DNA of 64,000 nucleotides, taken from assembly GCF_023920705.1 (NCBI RefSeq), contig NZ_CP094657.1:2604001-2668000 (forward strand). The letters are read 5' to 3'. The DNA comes from Acinetobacter sp. XS-4. Lineage in GTDB: Bacteria; Pseudomonadota; Gammaproteobacteria; Pseudomonadales; Moraxellaceae. Positions 34,864-44,601 of this stretch are shown here, one piece after another (position 1 is the first letter of the stretch; each line of letters opens with the position of its first letter). Below the pieces are notes generated by a model, which had not been told where the DNA came from, searched no databases, and saw only the letters and a program-made list of their open reading frames with translations. The translations under genes were made by a program, and so were the position numbers.

Positions 34864-37830
34864 TTACACCGTATATGAACCATCCGAGTTTTGTTCATAA
34901 TTTGCAGCAATAAATAGTTCCGCATCGGTACCATCTACCTCAATAGACGGTACCGATTCTGTATTTAGGGCAACTAAAGCATCCGCATTAATAATACTTG
35001 GTTGTTCAACCATTTTCTCTCTTAACTTTTTCAACTCCCTTGGATTATTCATTGGAGCTTTTTCATGTAAAGGTATAGTTTTCACTATTTTAGAGCGTAA
35101 TTTTTCATATTGCTCTACATATTCACTACCACGACCAACGGTATCTGAATTAAAAGTATATTCTTTAACGAAATCAATGGTTCTTGACCAGAATCCATCA
35201 TGCAAATATACCAATAATTGTTTTTCTAAACTTTGGATACTCCTTTCTGATTTTATACCCCTTAAAGACATTCTTTGAAGTACGTTAAACCACTCACCTT
35301 CTGTTGCAATGGTTTCAAAAATTGCGAGTACCGCTTCTTTATGTGTAGGTAAAAAAGGGCTAATTCCTGTTTTAGGCATATCAGCAGCATGTGTGTATTC
35401 ACTATGCCTTGTCATTTGATAAATTAACATTCCTTTTGCATCTGGCGTAGCTTGTTTCACCCATTCAGATTGACGTTTAATTTTGTTTGCCAAATCAACA
35501 GAATCTTTTGCAAGTGCATATTTAGCATTAAAATCTCTAAACTCTCCAGCAATATTATTTAAAGTATTGGCTGTCATTGAGTCTCTACCTAACGCGATCA
35601 CAGCTAATTGACCTAAATTACTAAACGCATCTTCAGCGATAAAACCCAACAGGGTAAATTGAGCACGGGTAAGTTGATAATGCACCCATCTTAGTACTTC
35701 AAGAACCTGACTAAAATCAATAACGAAATCTAGCGCCCCTTTTGCACCTAATCCAACACATAAAGCGGCTTTTGCTCTAAAACGGAATTGTTTACGTTCT
35801 AACCAGTAAAATAATTTAAAATTAACTCCAGCCCCTAAGCCCGCACTTACAGCAAAATCGACAGCTAAGCTTGCTAAAGGTTTAAAATCTTTAGCTTCAG
35901 GTGAAAGCCACTGGAACTCTCCAGATGGTTTAATTCCTCCTTCTACACCAGCAAAAGCCTCAATTTGTCCCTCGGAGCTTGCACCACTACCAGGAATGAT
36001 GGTTTCATCTCGATCCATTGGCACAAATCTTGGACGGTTTTCTCCCATATTATTGGCAAGTGAAGGATTTCGATTTCTTCTACCATTAGCAGCCAATTGT
36101 TGCTGCCCACTTTTACTATAGCTTATCTCTAAACCAATCCCCGCAGCCACTTTTGCACCTGCAAAACCATAGAGTTCCATGCCAATAATAAATCGAAATG
36201 CACCCAGATCAATATCATCAAAGTTCAGCATCCAACCTTTATCACATGGAATTACATAGGTGGTTTTTGCCTTCCCTTCAAATAACACTAGTTTGCCTTG
36301 AGCATTAACATTCGCCTTAGCATTCACCTCACCACTTTCGGGTTTCCAGCTCGCACTTGTCGATAAACCAGCACCACCAACACATCTTAACCATTGTGAT
36401 TGAATATCAACCGTTAAGTTATCTGAAAGCTTAATTTGTTCGACAAAACCAGCACTAAAAGCAGAGAAATCCCAAACCTTAGTTCCCGTTTGCTTGGAAT
36501 ATTTCGCAAGATCTAAACTAACTTTTTTAAATTCATTATGAATAGTCTCTTGGTTAATTTTCTTAAAGTCTTGTTTTATATCTTTAAGTTTCTTTAACTC
36601 TGTCCCTAAAACCGTTACCTTAAAGCTCTCTTTATTCTTTTTCTTTTGCTGTAACTGCATATATCGGTCAGTACGCAGATACCGACGTCTGAAATCAAAC
36701 TCTTGCGTGTTACCATTTGGATTTTTCTTTTGACGTGCTTCAAAAGTAATGACTTCTGTTAGGTCAGCCGCTTTTTTAAAGTTTTTATTTAGCTCCTCTT
36801 CAATCTTTTTCTCTGCTTCTTTTATTTCTTCTTCTGCTTTTTTAACATTAGAAACACTACCAGATTTTATTGCTTCTGCTAATTTATTTTTAGCATCAAA
36901 AGAGTTTCCAAATAACTTGTCTAATTTTGAGCTTTCTTTTTCAAACTCAGCATAATCCTCTGCTGAAAGGACTATCATTTCCTCTCGATGCATATTTAAA
37001 ATGACTGGCGGTTTCCCATTGCCCTGTAAAGTTACTGTCGTATTCTTATCTTGCTTTGTTATCTTCGCAACAGACTTCAATTGTACAGTGACATAATTCT
37101 TTTTACTAATTGTTGCAAAATGCTTTATATCTTTTTTCTCTGGTTGAGCAGACATATTTACGAATTTAAATTTTACAAATATAACTTCACCTTTTGGTGA
37201 ATATAAAGGTGGAGTAAAACCATTTTTATCTACAACACTCATTTTGACATTAGGTAAATTAATTTTTTTCTCCTTACCATCTTTGTCAAAAGTAAAAGTT
37301 TCAAATGGAATATTATCCGTTAGTTTAGTCCCCCTAAATCCTTCTATTTTATAGCGATAATATTGTTTAATTTGATATTCTATAGTAGTTGTTCCTTGTT
37401 TTTCTTCTTTAATATGGAGACCTGAGCTACCATTAATATTAATAGCTTTTTCCCACTCTGAATCCTTTCTTTTAATCCAAAGATCATACTCACCAACTGG
37501 CAGATACATTTCTTTAGTAAAACCTTTCATGTCAGTTTTAGCTTCTCGATTCTGACTCAAGCTGATACCTTCTTGTGCATCTTTATATTTCGCCATATTT
37601 TGCGCTATTGTCTGCGCTGGAATAGGTTTATTTTTATAAATGGAGTTCAAATCCAACGGCTGCACAAGAGGCTTAGGATTCTTAGCATTTCCTGTGGCTA
37701 TTGCTAGTTTATTTACCTGTCCTGGCCGTTTTCCCTTTTCAGTTACAGAATAATCCATTCCATGGCAAACGATCGTATCATTATCAGGTAATACATTAAT
37801 AAATAGGTTTAATTTAATCTTATTCATCAT
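34864..37830 (-). CDS. Uncharacterised large T6SS effector, 988 aa
   Basis: Starts right after the vgrG stop (TAA-ATG), so it is very probably the cargo of that VgrG. The N-terminal third is beta-rich. About residues 310-350 form a Lys/Glu coiled coil (KKAEEEIKEAEKKIEEEL). The middle holds glycine/alanine-rich hydrophobic stretches (FRFIIGMELYGFAGAKVAAG, LAVDFAVSAGLGAGVNFKL, AALCVGLGAKGALDFVIDF) that look membrane-inserting or porin-like. The C-terminal 250 residues are helical, without a known catalytic triad or HNH/DNase motif. A pore-forming or membrane-targeted toxin is the best guess, in line with a lipoprotein immunity protein. No PAAR, Rhs or MIX marker seen. Confidence 0.65.
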   Translation of the reverse strand: MMNKIKLNLFINVLPDNDTIVCHGMDYSVTEKGKRPGQVNKLAIATGNAKNPKPLVQPLDLNSIYKNKPIPAQTIAQNMAKYKDAQEGISLSQNREAKTDMKGFTKEMYLPVGEYDLWIKRKDSEWEKAININGSSGLHIKEEKQGTTTIEYQIKQYYRYKIEGFRGTKLTDNIPFETFTFDKDGKEKKINLPNVKMSVVDKNGFTPPLYSPKGEVIFVKFKFVNMSAQPEKKDIKHFATISKKNYVTVQLKSVAKITKQDKNTTVTLQGNGKPPVILNMHREEMIVLSAEDYAEFEKESSKLDKLFGNSFDAKNKLAEAIKSGSVSNVKKAEEEIKEAEKKIEEELNKNFKKAADLTEVITFEARQKKNPNGNTQEFDFRRRYLRTDRYMQLQQKKKNKESFKVTVLGTELKKLKDIKQDFKKINQETIHNEFKKVSLDLAKYSKQTGTKVWDFSAFSAGFVEQIKLSDNLTVDIQSQWLRCVGGAGLSTSASWKPESGEVNAKANVNAQGKLVLFEGKAKTTYVIPCDKGWMLNFDDIDLGAFRFIIGMELYGFAGAKVAAGIGLEISYSKSGQQQLAANGRRNRNPSLANNMGENRPRFVPMDRDETIIPGSGASSEGQIEAFAGVEGGIKPSGEFQWLSPEAKDFKPLASLAVDFAVSAGLGAGVNFKLFYWLERKQFRFRAKAALCVGLGAKGALDFVIDFSQVLEVLRWVHYQLTRAQFTLLGFIAEDAFSNLGQLAVIALGRDSMTANTLNNIAGEFRDFNAKYALAKDSVDLANKIKRQSEWVKQATPDAKGMLIYQMTRHSEYTHAADMPKTGISPFLPTHKEAVLAIFETIATEGEWFNVLQRMSLRGIKSERSIQSLEKQLLVYLHDGFWSRTIDFVKEYTFNSDTVGRGSEYVEQYEKLRSKIVKTIPLHEKAPMNNPRELKKLREKMVEQPSIINADALVALNTESVPSIEVDGTDAELFIAANYEQNSDGSYTV

Positions 37831-40617
37831 TTATTCTTCTTCAAAAGTTACAAAACCATCGTGAACGTGATCTTCTAAACTAATTTGGATTTGCTGAGGG
37901 CCCCTGGTTGTGATTTTCTGTGTTTTACCTTGACCATCTGTCACACCACTGATCATCTCCCCATTCGGTAAAATCATTAAATATTTTTTATTTTTCAATG
38001 GATTTCCAGTTATATCTTTGGCTATATAAGTTAAATGGTAATCTGGCAACATTGCCAATTCTGGATTTTTTGTTGCCACTTTGGCTCCGCCCATAAATAA
38101 ATGCTGCCCTGCTTTCACCTCAAGCTTACCGCCTGTAACAGGGAAAATGCCTGAACCATTCAGCTTAATTTGAGAACCACTTGCAGTCAGATTAATTTCA
38201 GTTGGACTAGTAATAAAAACCGTGTCTTCGGTTGACGTAATCTGTACGCCCTTTCGAGCAATGACATCTAAGCCATCACCTTGAGCCTGAATTTCTACTT
38301 TGCCTTGGCCAGCAAAAAGCCGAGCACCTTCTTGGGCGGCAAATAGACTAATTTTTTGACTCGCATGACCCACTATATTTTTTTGCGTACTAATATTAAT
38401 GCTATCTCCAGCACTTTGAGTAAGCTGACCATTTGCACCGAGATGTATATCCTCATTACTACTTACAGCAATACTTTTTGGAGATGCCAACAACATCACT
38501 GCCGATTGAAACTCAGCAGCCTTTTTAGGATCTTCTTGTTTAAGAACGTCTAAGAAAGTCTGAATGTTCTCAAGCATATCTAACGGGTCAGTTTGCTGAT
38601 TTTTGGCAACTTCACTGAGTGCCTTGGCATTATTGAGGCTGCCTTCTATTTGTTGTTTGGCCTCATTTGCATCTAGATGTACACCTTGAGCTTGATCCTG
38701 CTTGTGGGTACTAACGAGTAAACCAGTACCTGCTCTGACTGCACCCCACTGGTCTGTTCTTATCTCAAAACCTTCACCTCGGCCATCACTTGTCGCACCG
38801 TCTTTGGGATGACTTAAGTTCCCCAAGTTTAGCTGGCTTGCCGCATGGCTAGTTTGTAGCTGAGCACTGATCTGGCCTGTAGTGTCATCAAATCGTAGCT
38901 GGTTAAAGCCTTTGCCGTCGACTTCTTCGGAGCGGATACCACTGAGTTTTTTAGTGTCGGGTAGCTGGCCTTTCTGATCGAATTGCGTTGGGTGACGTTC
39001 GGCTTCGTGAATACGGCCCACCACAAATGGACGGTCAATATTGCCGTCAAAGAAGTCGATGACAACAATTTCACCAACACGTGGCAAGAAGCGTGCTCCA
39101 TAACCTGCACCCGCCCATGGAGTCAGCACATCGACCCAAGCTGAGTCGGTATCATTATCGTTACTTCCCGCTCCACCGTCATGGCTATGGTCATCAGCTC
39201 GGGTAAATAGGAAACGGACTTTAATGCGCCCCCATTGGTCAACATGGATACTTTCGCCTTCCAAGCCCACCACTCTAGCGCGCTGCGGGTAAGCTGCTGG
39301 ACGGTGCTCTAACGGATGGTACTCAGGAACAGTTTTAATATTTCTACGCGACAGAATGAGCTCATTACCCTGACGCTCAGTCTGGTCATTTGGCCCTGAT
39401 TGATTGTTTTGCCATTGGCTTTGACTAAAAAGTTGATTGATTTGCTGTTGCAAATCTTTAGGTAAATTATTTTGCAGATAGAAGCTTTTCCCAATAATCA
39501 AGAATTCTTTGTCTGACCCGCTATGCGTATCTATTTCTGGATGTTCATTCAATTCAAACCAATAACCAACTTGCGCATCACGTACCGTGGTTTGTGCATG
39601 GAAATATTTTGATTGAGAAGCATAATAATCAGATAGATTTTGATTGAGTTTTTCTAGCTGCTGGTGGCCCGATGCAGTGGCTTGGTCTTCCTCATTTAAG
39701 TCTTGCATCCAAGCAGGACTAATATGCCATGCATGTTCTAGACTTAAACTCGCATTATCCTGATTAGTACTATGATTATGCTTTGACTGAACACTGCCCA
39801 TGCCTTCTTCTTGACATAAAGCATCAGCCTGCCAGCGTTGCACATGCACGGCTGTAGATTGCAAGCTTCGAGTTGGCACAAGGCTTGTCATACTATCTTG
39901 TTGTTCAACAGCGCTACTACGGTGATAACGGATATTTCTTCGGTCTAATGCTAAATATGATTCAGTATTATCAATTAAACGTAATTTTTGCGGTTGAGGC
40001 TCATCTGAACTATTAGTGACAAACAACTGAGCTTCATCAATTAACCAGTTAATGCCCTCACTACGCCAAAGTCGGGTTAAAAACTCATAATCCGTTTCGT
40101 TACTTTGCATGATAAAAGGTCGAATATCGTAGTCTTGGCTTAGGTTTTTTAAATCCAAAGTTAAGGCAGAAGCAAAGAACGGGCTTTTGTTCTGCCACTC
40201 AGTAAATAGAATTTCAGTGATGTCCCGTACACTTTTATTCATAAATACACGGCTATTTCGGCGTTTATGCCATAGCGCGGTCGGGTCTTGTAATCTCAAT
40301 TTATACAATGTTAATGAACCATCACTCTGCCCCTGACTGGCTTCGGTAATAATTCCTGTAGCTCTAAATAATTGCCCCTGATCAGTTACTTGATCGACTG
40401 CAACCTGACAACCAATAAATTGTTTTAATGAAATATGGGCATTGGTAGAAAGACAAAATAAATCGGCAGTCAGTCCTTCATTTAGCTGATGCTGCCCTTC
40501 AATACTTTGTAAAAAGACTTGAGTATTCAATGATGGATTAGAAAACTGAACATGAAGCACGCGTTTTTGCGAGCTGATACCCAAATCTTCTAGAATTCTA
40601 TGTATATGAGATAACAT
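37831..40617 (-). CDS. vgrG: VgrG (TssI) with C-terminal transthyretin-like extension, copy 1
   Basis: 928 aa. N-terminal gp27-like part with the conserved VQFSNPSLNTQVFLQ and FGLT-type region, the gp5/OB part (RARVVGLEGESIHVDQWGRIKVRF, GYGARFLPRVGEIVVIDFFDG), a DUF2345 beta-helix (SIAVSSNEDIHLGANGQ) and a C-terminal carbohydrate-binding/transthyretin-like tail (GNPLKNKKYLMILPNGEMISG). Such tails recruit the effector encoded next. Its central part is nearly identical to the copy at 47273-50107; the tail differs. Confidence 0.94.
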   Translation of the reverse strand: MLSHIHRILEDLGISSQKRVLHVQFSNPSLNTQVFLQSIEGQHQLNEGLTADLFCLSTNAHISLKQFIGCQVAVDQVTDQGQLFRATGIITEASQGQSDGSLTLYKLRLQDPTALWHKRRNSRVFMNKSVRDITEILFTEWQNKSPFFASALTLDLKNLSQDYDIRPFIMQSNETDYEFLTRLWRSEGINWLIDEAQLFVTNSSDEPQPQKLRLIDNTESYLALDRRNIRYHRSSAVEQQDSMTSLVPTRSLQSTAVHVQRWQADALCQEEGMGSVQSKHNHSTNQDNASLSLEHAWHISPAWMQDLNEEDQATASGHQQLEKLNQNLSDYYASQSKYFHAQTTVRDAQVGYWFELNEHPEIDTHSGSDKEFLIIGKSFYLQNNLPKDLQQQINQLFSQSQWQNNQSGPNDQTERQGNELILSRRNIKTVPEYHPLEHRPAAYPQRARVVGLEGESIHVDQWGRIKVRFLFTRADDHSHDGGAGSNDNDTDSAWVDVLTPWAGAGYGARFLPRVGEIVVIDFFDGNIDRPFVVGRIHEAERHPTQFDQKGQLPDTKKLSGIRSEEVDGKGFNQLRFDDTTGQISAQLQTSHAASQLNLGNLSHPKDGATSDGRGEGFEIRTDQWGAVRAGTGLLVSTHKQDQAQGVHLDANEAKQQIEGSLNNAKALSEVAKNQQTDPLDMLENIQTFLDVLKQEDPKKAAEFQSAVMLLASPKSIAVSSNEDIHLGANGQLTQSAGDSINISTQKNIVGHASQKISLFAAQEGARLFAGQGKVEIQAQGDGLDVIARKGVQITSTEDTVFITSPTEINLTASGSQIKLNGSGIFPVTGGKLEVKAGQHLFMGGAKVATKNPELAMLPDYHLTYIAKDITGNPLKNKKYLMILPNGEMISGVTDGQGKTQKITTRGPQQIQISLEDHVHDGFVTFEEE

Positions 40618-40651
40618 CTTTTTTTATGAAAACTTTGTCAGGATTCGCATT

Positions 40652-40680
40652 ATTTTATAAAATACAGAAACATCTGTCTA
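40652..40680 (-). promoter_or_regulatory. vgrG copy 1 promoter
   Basis: On the minus strand TAGACA, 17-bp spacer, TAAAAT. An inverted repeat ACAGA-aaca-TCTGT (40664-40677) lies in the spacer. Identical hexamers and spacing occur ahead of vgrG copy 2. Confidence 0.6.
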
Positions 40681-40832
40681 TTTTGTAAAGGAAAACTTAA
40701 CCATATGAATACAAGAGTGGATGAAGATGATATCCGTGATAAATATAAAAAAAAATGAATTAACAACTTACGCTATTAATTCACTTTTAAAATTTTTTAA
40801 TATTTTAGTATTCTAAGAAATTCATTTTTAAT

Positions 40833-41348
40833 TTACTTAATTTCCTCAAAATATTCATACGTTGGTAAATCAGGTTCTAATGAATTTGTATTTCCAGCAT
40901 AACTATCTAACACTAACTTAAAATTATCAGAAATAATTGCCAGAAAATAAAGATTGTTATGTATATAACAATCAAATAAAAATGAAATTTGATCCTTGTT
41001 CAATTTAAAAACAGGTAAAGGCGAAATATTATAGTATTCGCCATCATCTAAAAATGTTTCATATTGACTAAAAGATACATTAAATAAAAGATCTTCATCA
41101 GAAATCTTCTTAATAAAATTAATAATATTTTTACTTATTAAAACCTTATCCTGCGTTTCTGTAGCTTCTATCAACATCTGATTTGATTTTTTTACAGACA
41201 ATATTTCATTATAAAAATCAATACTTTCATCGACAGACAACTTATCTGAACTATCTAAAAATTTAAATTTTAAATTAGTATCCTTAATAAAATTTGATAG
41301 ATTCAGATTTTGTCTTTGTTTAATCTTAAGTGCTGTAATTCTTTTCAT
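40833..41348 (-). CDS. Putative immunity protein to the Rhs-tip toxin
   Basis: 171 aa, acidic, no signal peptide, no family recognised. It follows the Rhs tip by 17 bp on the same strand, the standard position for a cytoplasmic immunity protein of a nuclease toxin. Low GC relative to neighbours fits toxin-immunity modules moved between strains. Immunity role is inferred from position only. Confidence 0.55.
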   Translation of the reverse strand: MKRITALKIKQRQNLNLSNFIKDTNLKFKFLDSSDKLSVDESIDFYNEILSVKKSNQMLIEATETQDKVLISKNIINFIKKISDEDLLFNVSFSQYETFLDDGEYYNISPLPVFKLNKDQISFLFDCYIHNNLYFLAIISDNFKLVLDSYAGNTNSLEPDLPTYEYFEEIK

Positions 41349-41365
41349 TCATGCGCTCCTTATCA

Positions 41366-42418
41366 CTAGTCATGAGTAACCACTGGCCCACTTGAAATAT
41401 ATTTCCAAGCACCTTGATTATTAGTCCTAACTTGACCATTATCCATCATAGCTGGAGCTGCATGCCAATGCGAACATGGATGCTCTTTATCTTTAGGATG
41501 ATGAGAAACTATCATAATTTTTTCTCCTTCTCCTGTTCTAACACTATACATATATTGTTCCCAATTAGGAATTACCCTTTGTTTAATTGGCGTAGAAGAT
41601 GTTGGAATACCAGCTTTTCTCATAACTTCTCTTCGTGCCTGTCTAGAAGTCCTACCTTGACCACAAGTTTCTTCTTTACTCTTTTTATGTTGTGTATTTT
41701 TATTTTTGTTTCTATTATTTAGTCCTAAAGGATCAATCCAGACCATTGAGTTTGGTGCATATGCATATACATTATGCCCCCCTAACAATCCAATTGGGTC
41801 TTTACTAATAAACCGCCCTACATATGGCAAATAATATCGATAGCGATTGTAATGTAATCCAGTCTCTTCATCAAAATACTGCCCTTGGAAACGGATATTA
41901 TTTGAAATAATTTCACTATTCTCAAAGAAATTTGACTTAGCTTTTTCCGCTTTACACTCGCCCCATGCCTTATATTCGGCTTTCCAAATAATTGCACCTG
42001 TATGGTCGGTCATTTCTTGCGGGGTACCTAAATGGTCACAGTGATAGAACCATACATCATCAAATTCTTTACCCTGTTTTTCAGTTTTCCAAAGCGGGTC
42101 ACGGTGTATGTTATAAGGTTTATCTGACCAATCTGGAGTTTGATGGAGTTCTATCGGACTTAAATAAACTGCCTGGAACATCGGTACGAAGCTGTCTTTT
42201 TCATAGATGTAATGCTTGGTCAGTTCCTCTGTGGACTCATAAGCAAGCGTATCCTCATCCCATCCATAAATAATGTTCTGTTCTTGACCTGTATGGTGAT
42301 GTTTACTCCGCTTTTGAATACGGCGGCCTAAAGCATCATATTGGTACTGTTGGTCTAAATATTCTTTAACTACATTATTGACTAGACGATTATATCCATA
42401 ACCCGTTTCATCTAACTC
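41366..42418 (-). pseudogene. Start-less Rhs tip with HNH/EndoVII-like toxin end
   Basis: The frame is open from just after a TAA at 42419-42421 and has no start codon until an internal ATG at 42181. The preserved Rhs end includes YDALGRRIQKR, FYHCDHLGTPQEMTD, QYFDEETGLHYNRYRYYLP, VGRFISKDPIGLLGG and the closing DPLGL. After it comes a variable toxin end of about 110 residues with SRQARREVMRKAGIP and SHHPKDKEHPCSHWHA, resembling HNH/endonuclease VII-fold polymorphic toxins. Such orphan Rhs tips with their immunity gene serve as recombination donors for full-length Rhs genes. Probably silent unless translated from ATG 42181. Confidence 0.72.
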
Positions 42419-42427
42419 TTATGATAT

Positions 42428-42454
42428 AAAACCCCATTAAATAATTGGGTTTTT
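42428..42454 (-). terminator. Weak terminator after the second DUF1911-type gene
   Basis: AAAACCC/GGGTTTT stem with an AT-rich loop just downstream of the 42477 stop on the minus strand. Confidence 0.45.
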
Positions 42455-42476
42455 ATTACTTATATATTTTAATTTC

Positions 42477-43454
42477 TTATTCTTTTTTTTCAAACTGCCA
42501 GTAAACTTCTCCCCAGTTTTGTTTTTTAATTTTTGGAAGAATCTCTCCAGCATTAAAATATTGTCGAGAATTATTACTAGCTACTGTAAACCAATAACCC
42601 GATTGAGGAGCCTTATCACCTGCTTTAATCGCTATTCTATTATAATTATTTAATAAATTTTCCTCTCCTGCTGTTGGATTGAATGAATGATAGAAAGCAA
42701 TTAAATCTTTAGGATAATAAAGATAATCGTATAATCCTTTGTCATCATTTATTTCCAATAAAATAACGGCACAAGCAGCTTCAAAAGACCAATAACCATA
42801 ATATCCACCATCAGCTTTATGGGTATCATGCCAAGGTGCACCTGCTAAATCTTTATACCATTTCTTTAAAAATTTATGTAAATGCTTCAGAGAAACCTTA
42901 TTATCCTGCCTTACAAAAGCATTTGAAAGCTCAAAGTAAGGCTGGGGAAAAAGAACATCAGAACAGTCAAAACGATTATCATCAGAAAAAGCTAAAAATT
43001 CTTCAACGATCCAGTCTTTACCTCCATTTTCTTGAGTCTCTCCATCTACTAATTTGGCAACACTCATCAATAAGTCATTTCTTTTTAATAAATAACAAAG
43101 ACTAATTAACCAAATATATAAGCAATACTCATCAAGCAACTCTAAATCAAAGACACTAAAATTTGGATCTTTATAATAAGTTCTTTGCTTTTCAGATAAA
43201 ACATTAAATAAATTTATAACACTCTCAAAATCTACACGTAAGTGATCAATAGATCTTCCAGCAGTATAGTCTAGTATAAATAGATCAAATTGATATCTTG
43301 CAGCTATAGAATAAGAATCAATCCACCCCGCTTCAACTTCCTCACCACTATTAAATTCACTTAAAAAGTCTTGAATAGCATTTATTAAAGCAGCTCTGGT
43401 AGAGAGATAATACTTTCCATCCATTTTTTGTCTTTGCTGATTAATAAACATCAT
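42477..43454 (-). CDS. DUF1910/DUF1911-type (PoNi-like) immunity protein, copy 2
   Basis: About 325 aa starting MMFINQQRQK behind AAGG; the longer frame opens with TTG. Family-like features: LDYTAGRSIDHLRVDFE, GGYYGYWSFEAACAVILLEIND, LYYPKDLIAFY and a C-terminal SGYWFT...WGEVYW. DUF1911 proteins neutralise T6SS DNase toxins (PoNe in Vibrio and relatives). No intact cognate effector lies beside it, so it is an orphan immunity gene. It shares ancestry with the neighbour at 43618 but is clearly diverged. Confidence 0.75.
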   Translation of the reverse strand: MMFINQQRQKMDGKYYLSTRAALINAIQDFLSEFNSGEEVEAGWIDSYSIAARYQFDLFILDYTAGRSIDHLRVDFESVINLFNVLSEKQRTYYKDPNFSVFDLELLDEYCLYIWLISLCYLLKRNDLLMSVAKLVDGETQENGGKDWIVEEFLAFSDDNRFDCSDVLFPQPYFELSNAFVRQDNKVSLKHLHKFLKKWYKDLAGAPWHDTHKADGGYYGYWSFEAACAVILLEINDDKGLYDYLYYPKDLIAFYHSFNPTAGEENLLNNYNRIAIKAGDKAPQSGYWFTVASNNSRQYFNAGEILPKIKKQNWGEVYWQFEKKE

Positions 43455-43595
43455 TTCAACCTTACATTTAATAAATTTCAAAAATTAAATTTTAAAAACT
43501 TAATATATGTAAGTTTCATTAATTTCCTATATTTATTCCTAGCTCAAAACTTTTTTGATCATTTACTACATTTTATAACTATCTTTTGTAGATAA

Positions 43596-43615
43596 GAATG
43601 CCCTATTGGGCATTC
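43596..43615 (-). terminator. Hairpin after the first DUF1911-type gene
   Basis: Perfect GAATGCCC/GGGCATTC stem with a TATT loop, immediately after the stop codon. The following T tract is poor, so termination may be partial. Confidence 0.5.
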
Positions 43616-43617
43616 AA

Positions 43618-44601
43618 TTAATTCTCACCATCCCAATACCAATATACCTCTCCCCAATCCATTTCAATAAGTGTGGGAAGAACTTCATCCTGAACAAAAT
43701 ACCGACGTAAATTTGGCTGTGCAGGTGTTTGCCAGTAACCAGTTTTTGTACATTTCTCACCTCCTTTTAATTTTATTTGCATTACATCATCATTTACTGC
43801 TTTTATTTTTGTTTGATTTCTAGCCCACTGTACAATATCTTTAGGGTAGAACAAATGTTTATGTAGGGAGCTATCATCTAAATCAAGCAAATAAACTAGG
43901 GCAGCAGCTTCAAATGCCCAATAACCAACATAGGAACTTTTATTTTCTAAGTCCAAGTGACTATTATACCAAATTTCATTTTTATTCATTTGATACCAAT
44001 TTGATAAGTATTCATCTAAAAGATCTACTGAATGCTTCTTATCACTTTTTACTAGAACATTATCAATTACATCACATAACTTGGCATAACCTAAAGCAAA
44101 TAAATTTCCTTCATTGACAGTTGGATGAGTAGAATCATTCAACTTAAAAAACTTATTAATGATTTCATCTTCGCCTGTATGACTATCTCCTTCACCATTG
44201 ACTAGAGAATGAATACGGAGAAAAAGATCATTATGGTGTAGTAAAAAAGCAAGGCTTAATATATTTAAAGTTTCATTTTGGCTAGCAATAACAGAAGGTT
44301 TTTCTGATTTATGAAAAAGTGCCAATGCTTCTGATTGCTTCTCATAACCGACGATAACTTTTTCAAATAAGGGGATAAGTTCTTGTATAGAATGCCCAGC
44401 AGTATATGAAAGATACAATAAAGAAGTATATATATCTGTAATTGCAGTCCAACGACTTGCTTCACCACAATTATATTGATCATCTTCAAATGCATCACTT
44501 TCTAGATATAGAGAAATTCCTTCCTCATTGTATTCTTTAGTTTTTAAATAATAATCTTCAGTTAGAAATTGCTGCCTACGTTGGTCTGTGGAGTCTGACA
44601 C
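43618..44601 (-). CDS. DUF1910/DUF1911-type (PoNi-like) immunity protein, copy 1
   Basis: 327 aa starting with GTG. Core motifs: LSYTAGHSIQELIPLFEK, YVGYWAFEAAALVYLLDLDD, LFYPKDIVQWAR and TGYWQTPAQPNLRRYF...WGEVYW. The GTG overlaps by one base the stop of the upstream Ntox15 remnant (TAGTG), so this gene was once translationally coupled to that toxin and is probably its true immunity partner. Confidence 0.78.
   Translation of the reverse strand: MSDSTDQRRQQFLTEDYYLKTKEYNEEGISLYLESDAFEDDQYNCGEASRWTAITDIYTSLLYLSYTAGHSIQELIPLFEKVIVGYEKQSEALALFHKSEKPSVIASQNETLNILSLAFLLHHNDLFLRIHSLVNGEGDSHTGEDEIINKFFKLNDSTHPTVNEGNLFALGYAKLCDVIDNVLVKSDKKHSVDLLDEYLSNWYQMNKNEIWYNSHLDLENKSSYVGYWAFEAAALVYLLDLDDSSLHKHLFYPKDIVQWARNQTKIKAVNDDVMQIKLKGGEKCTKTGYWQTPAQPNLRRYFVQDEVLPTLIEMDWGEVYWYWDGEN

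Noticed and set aside
40705..40758. 17-codon + strand frame upstream of vgrG copy 1
   Set aside because: Too short, opposite to the vgrG promoter and without a partner; likely chance.
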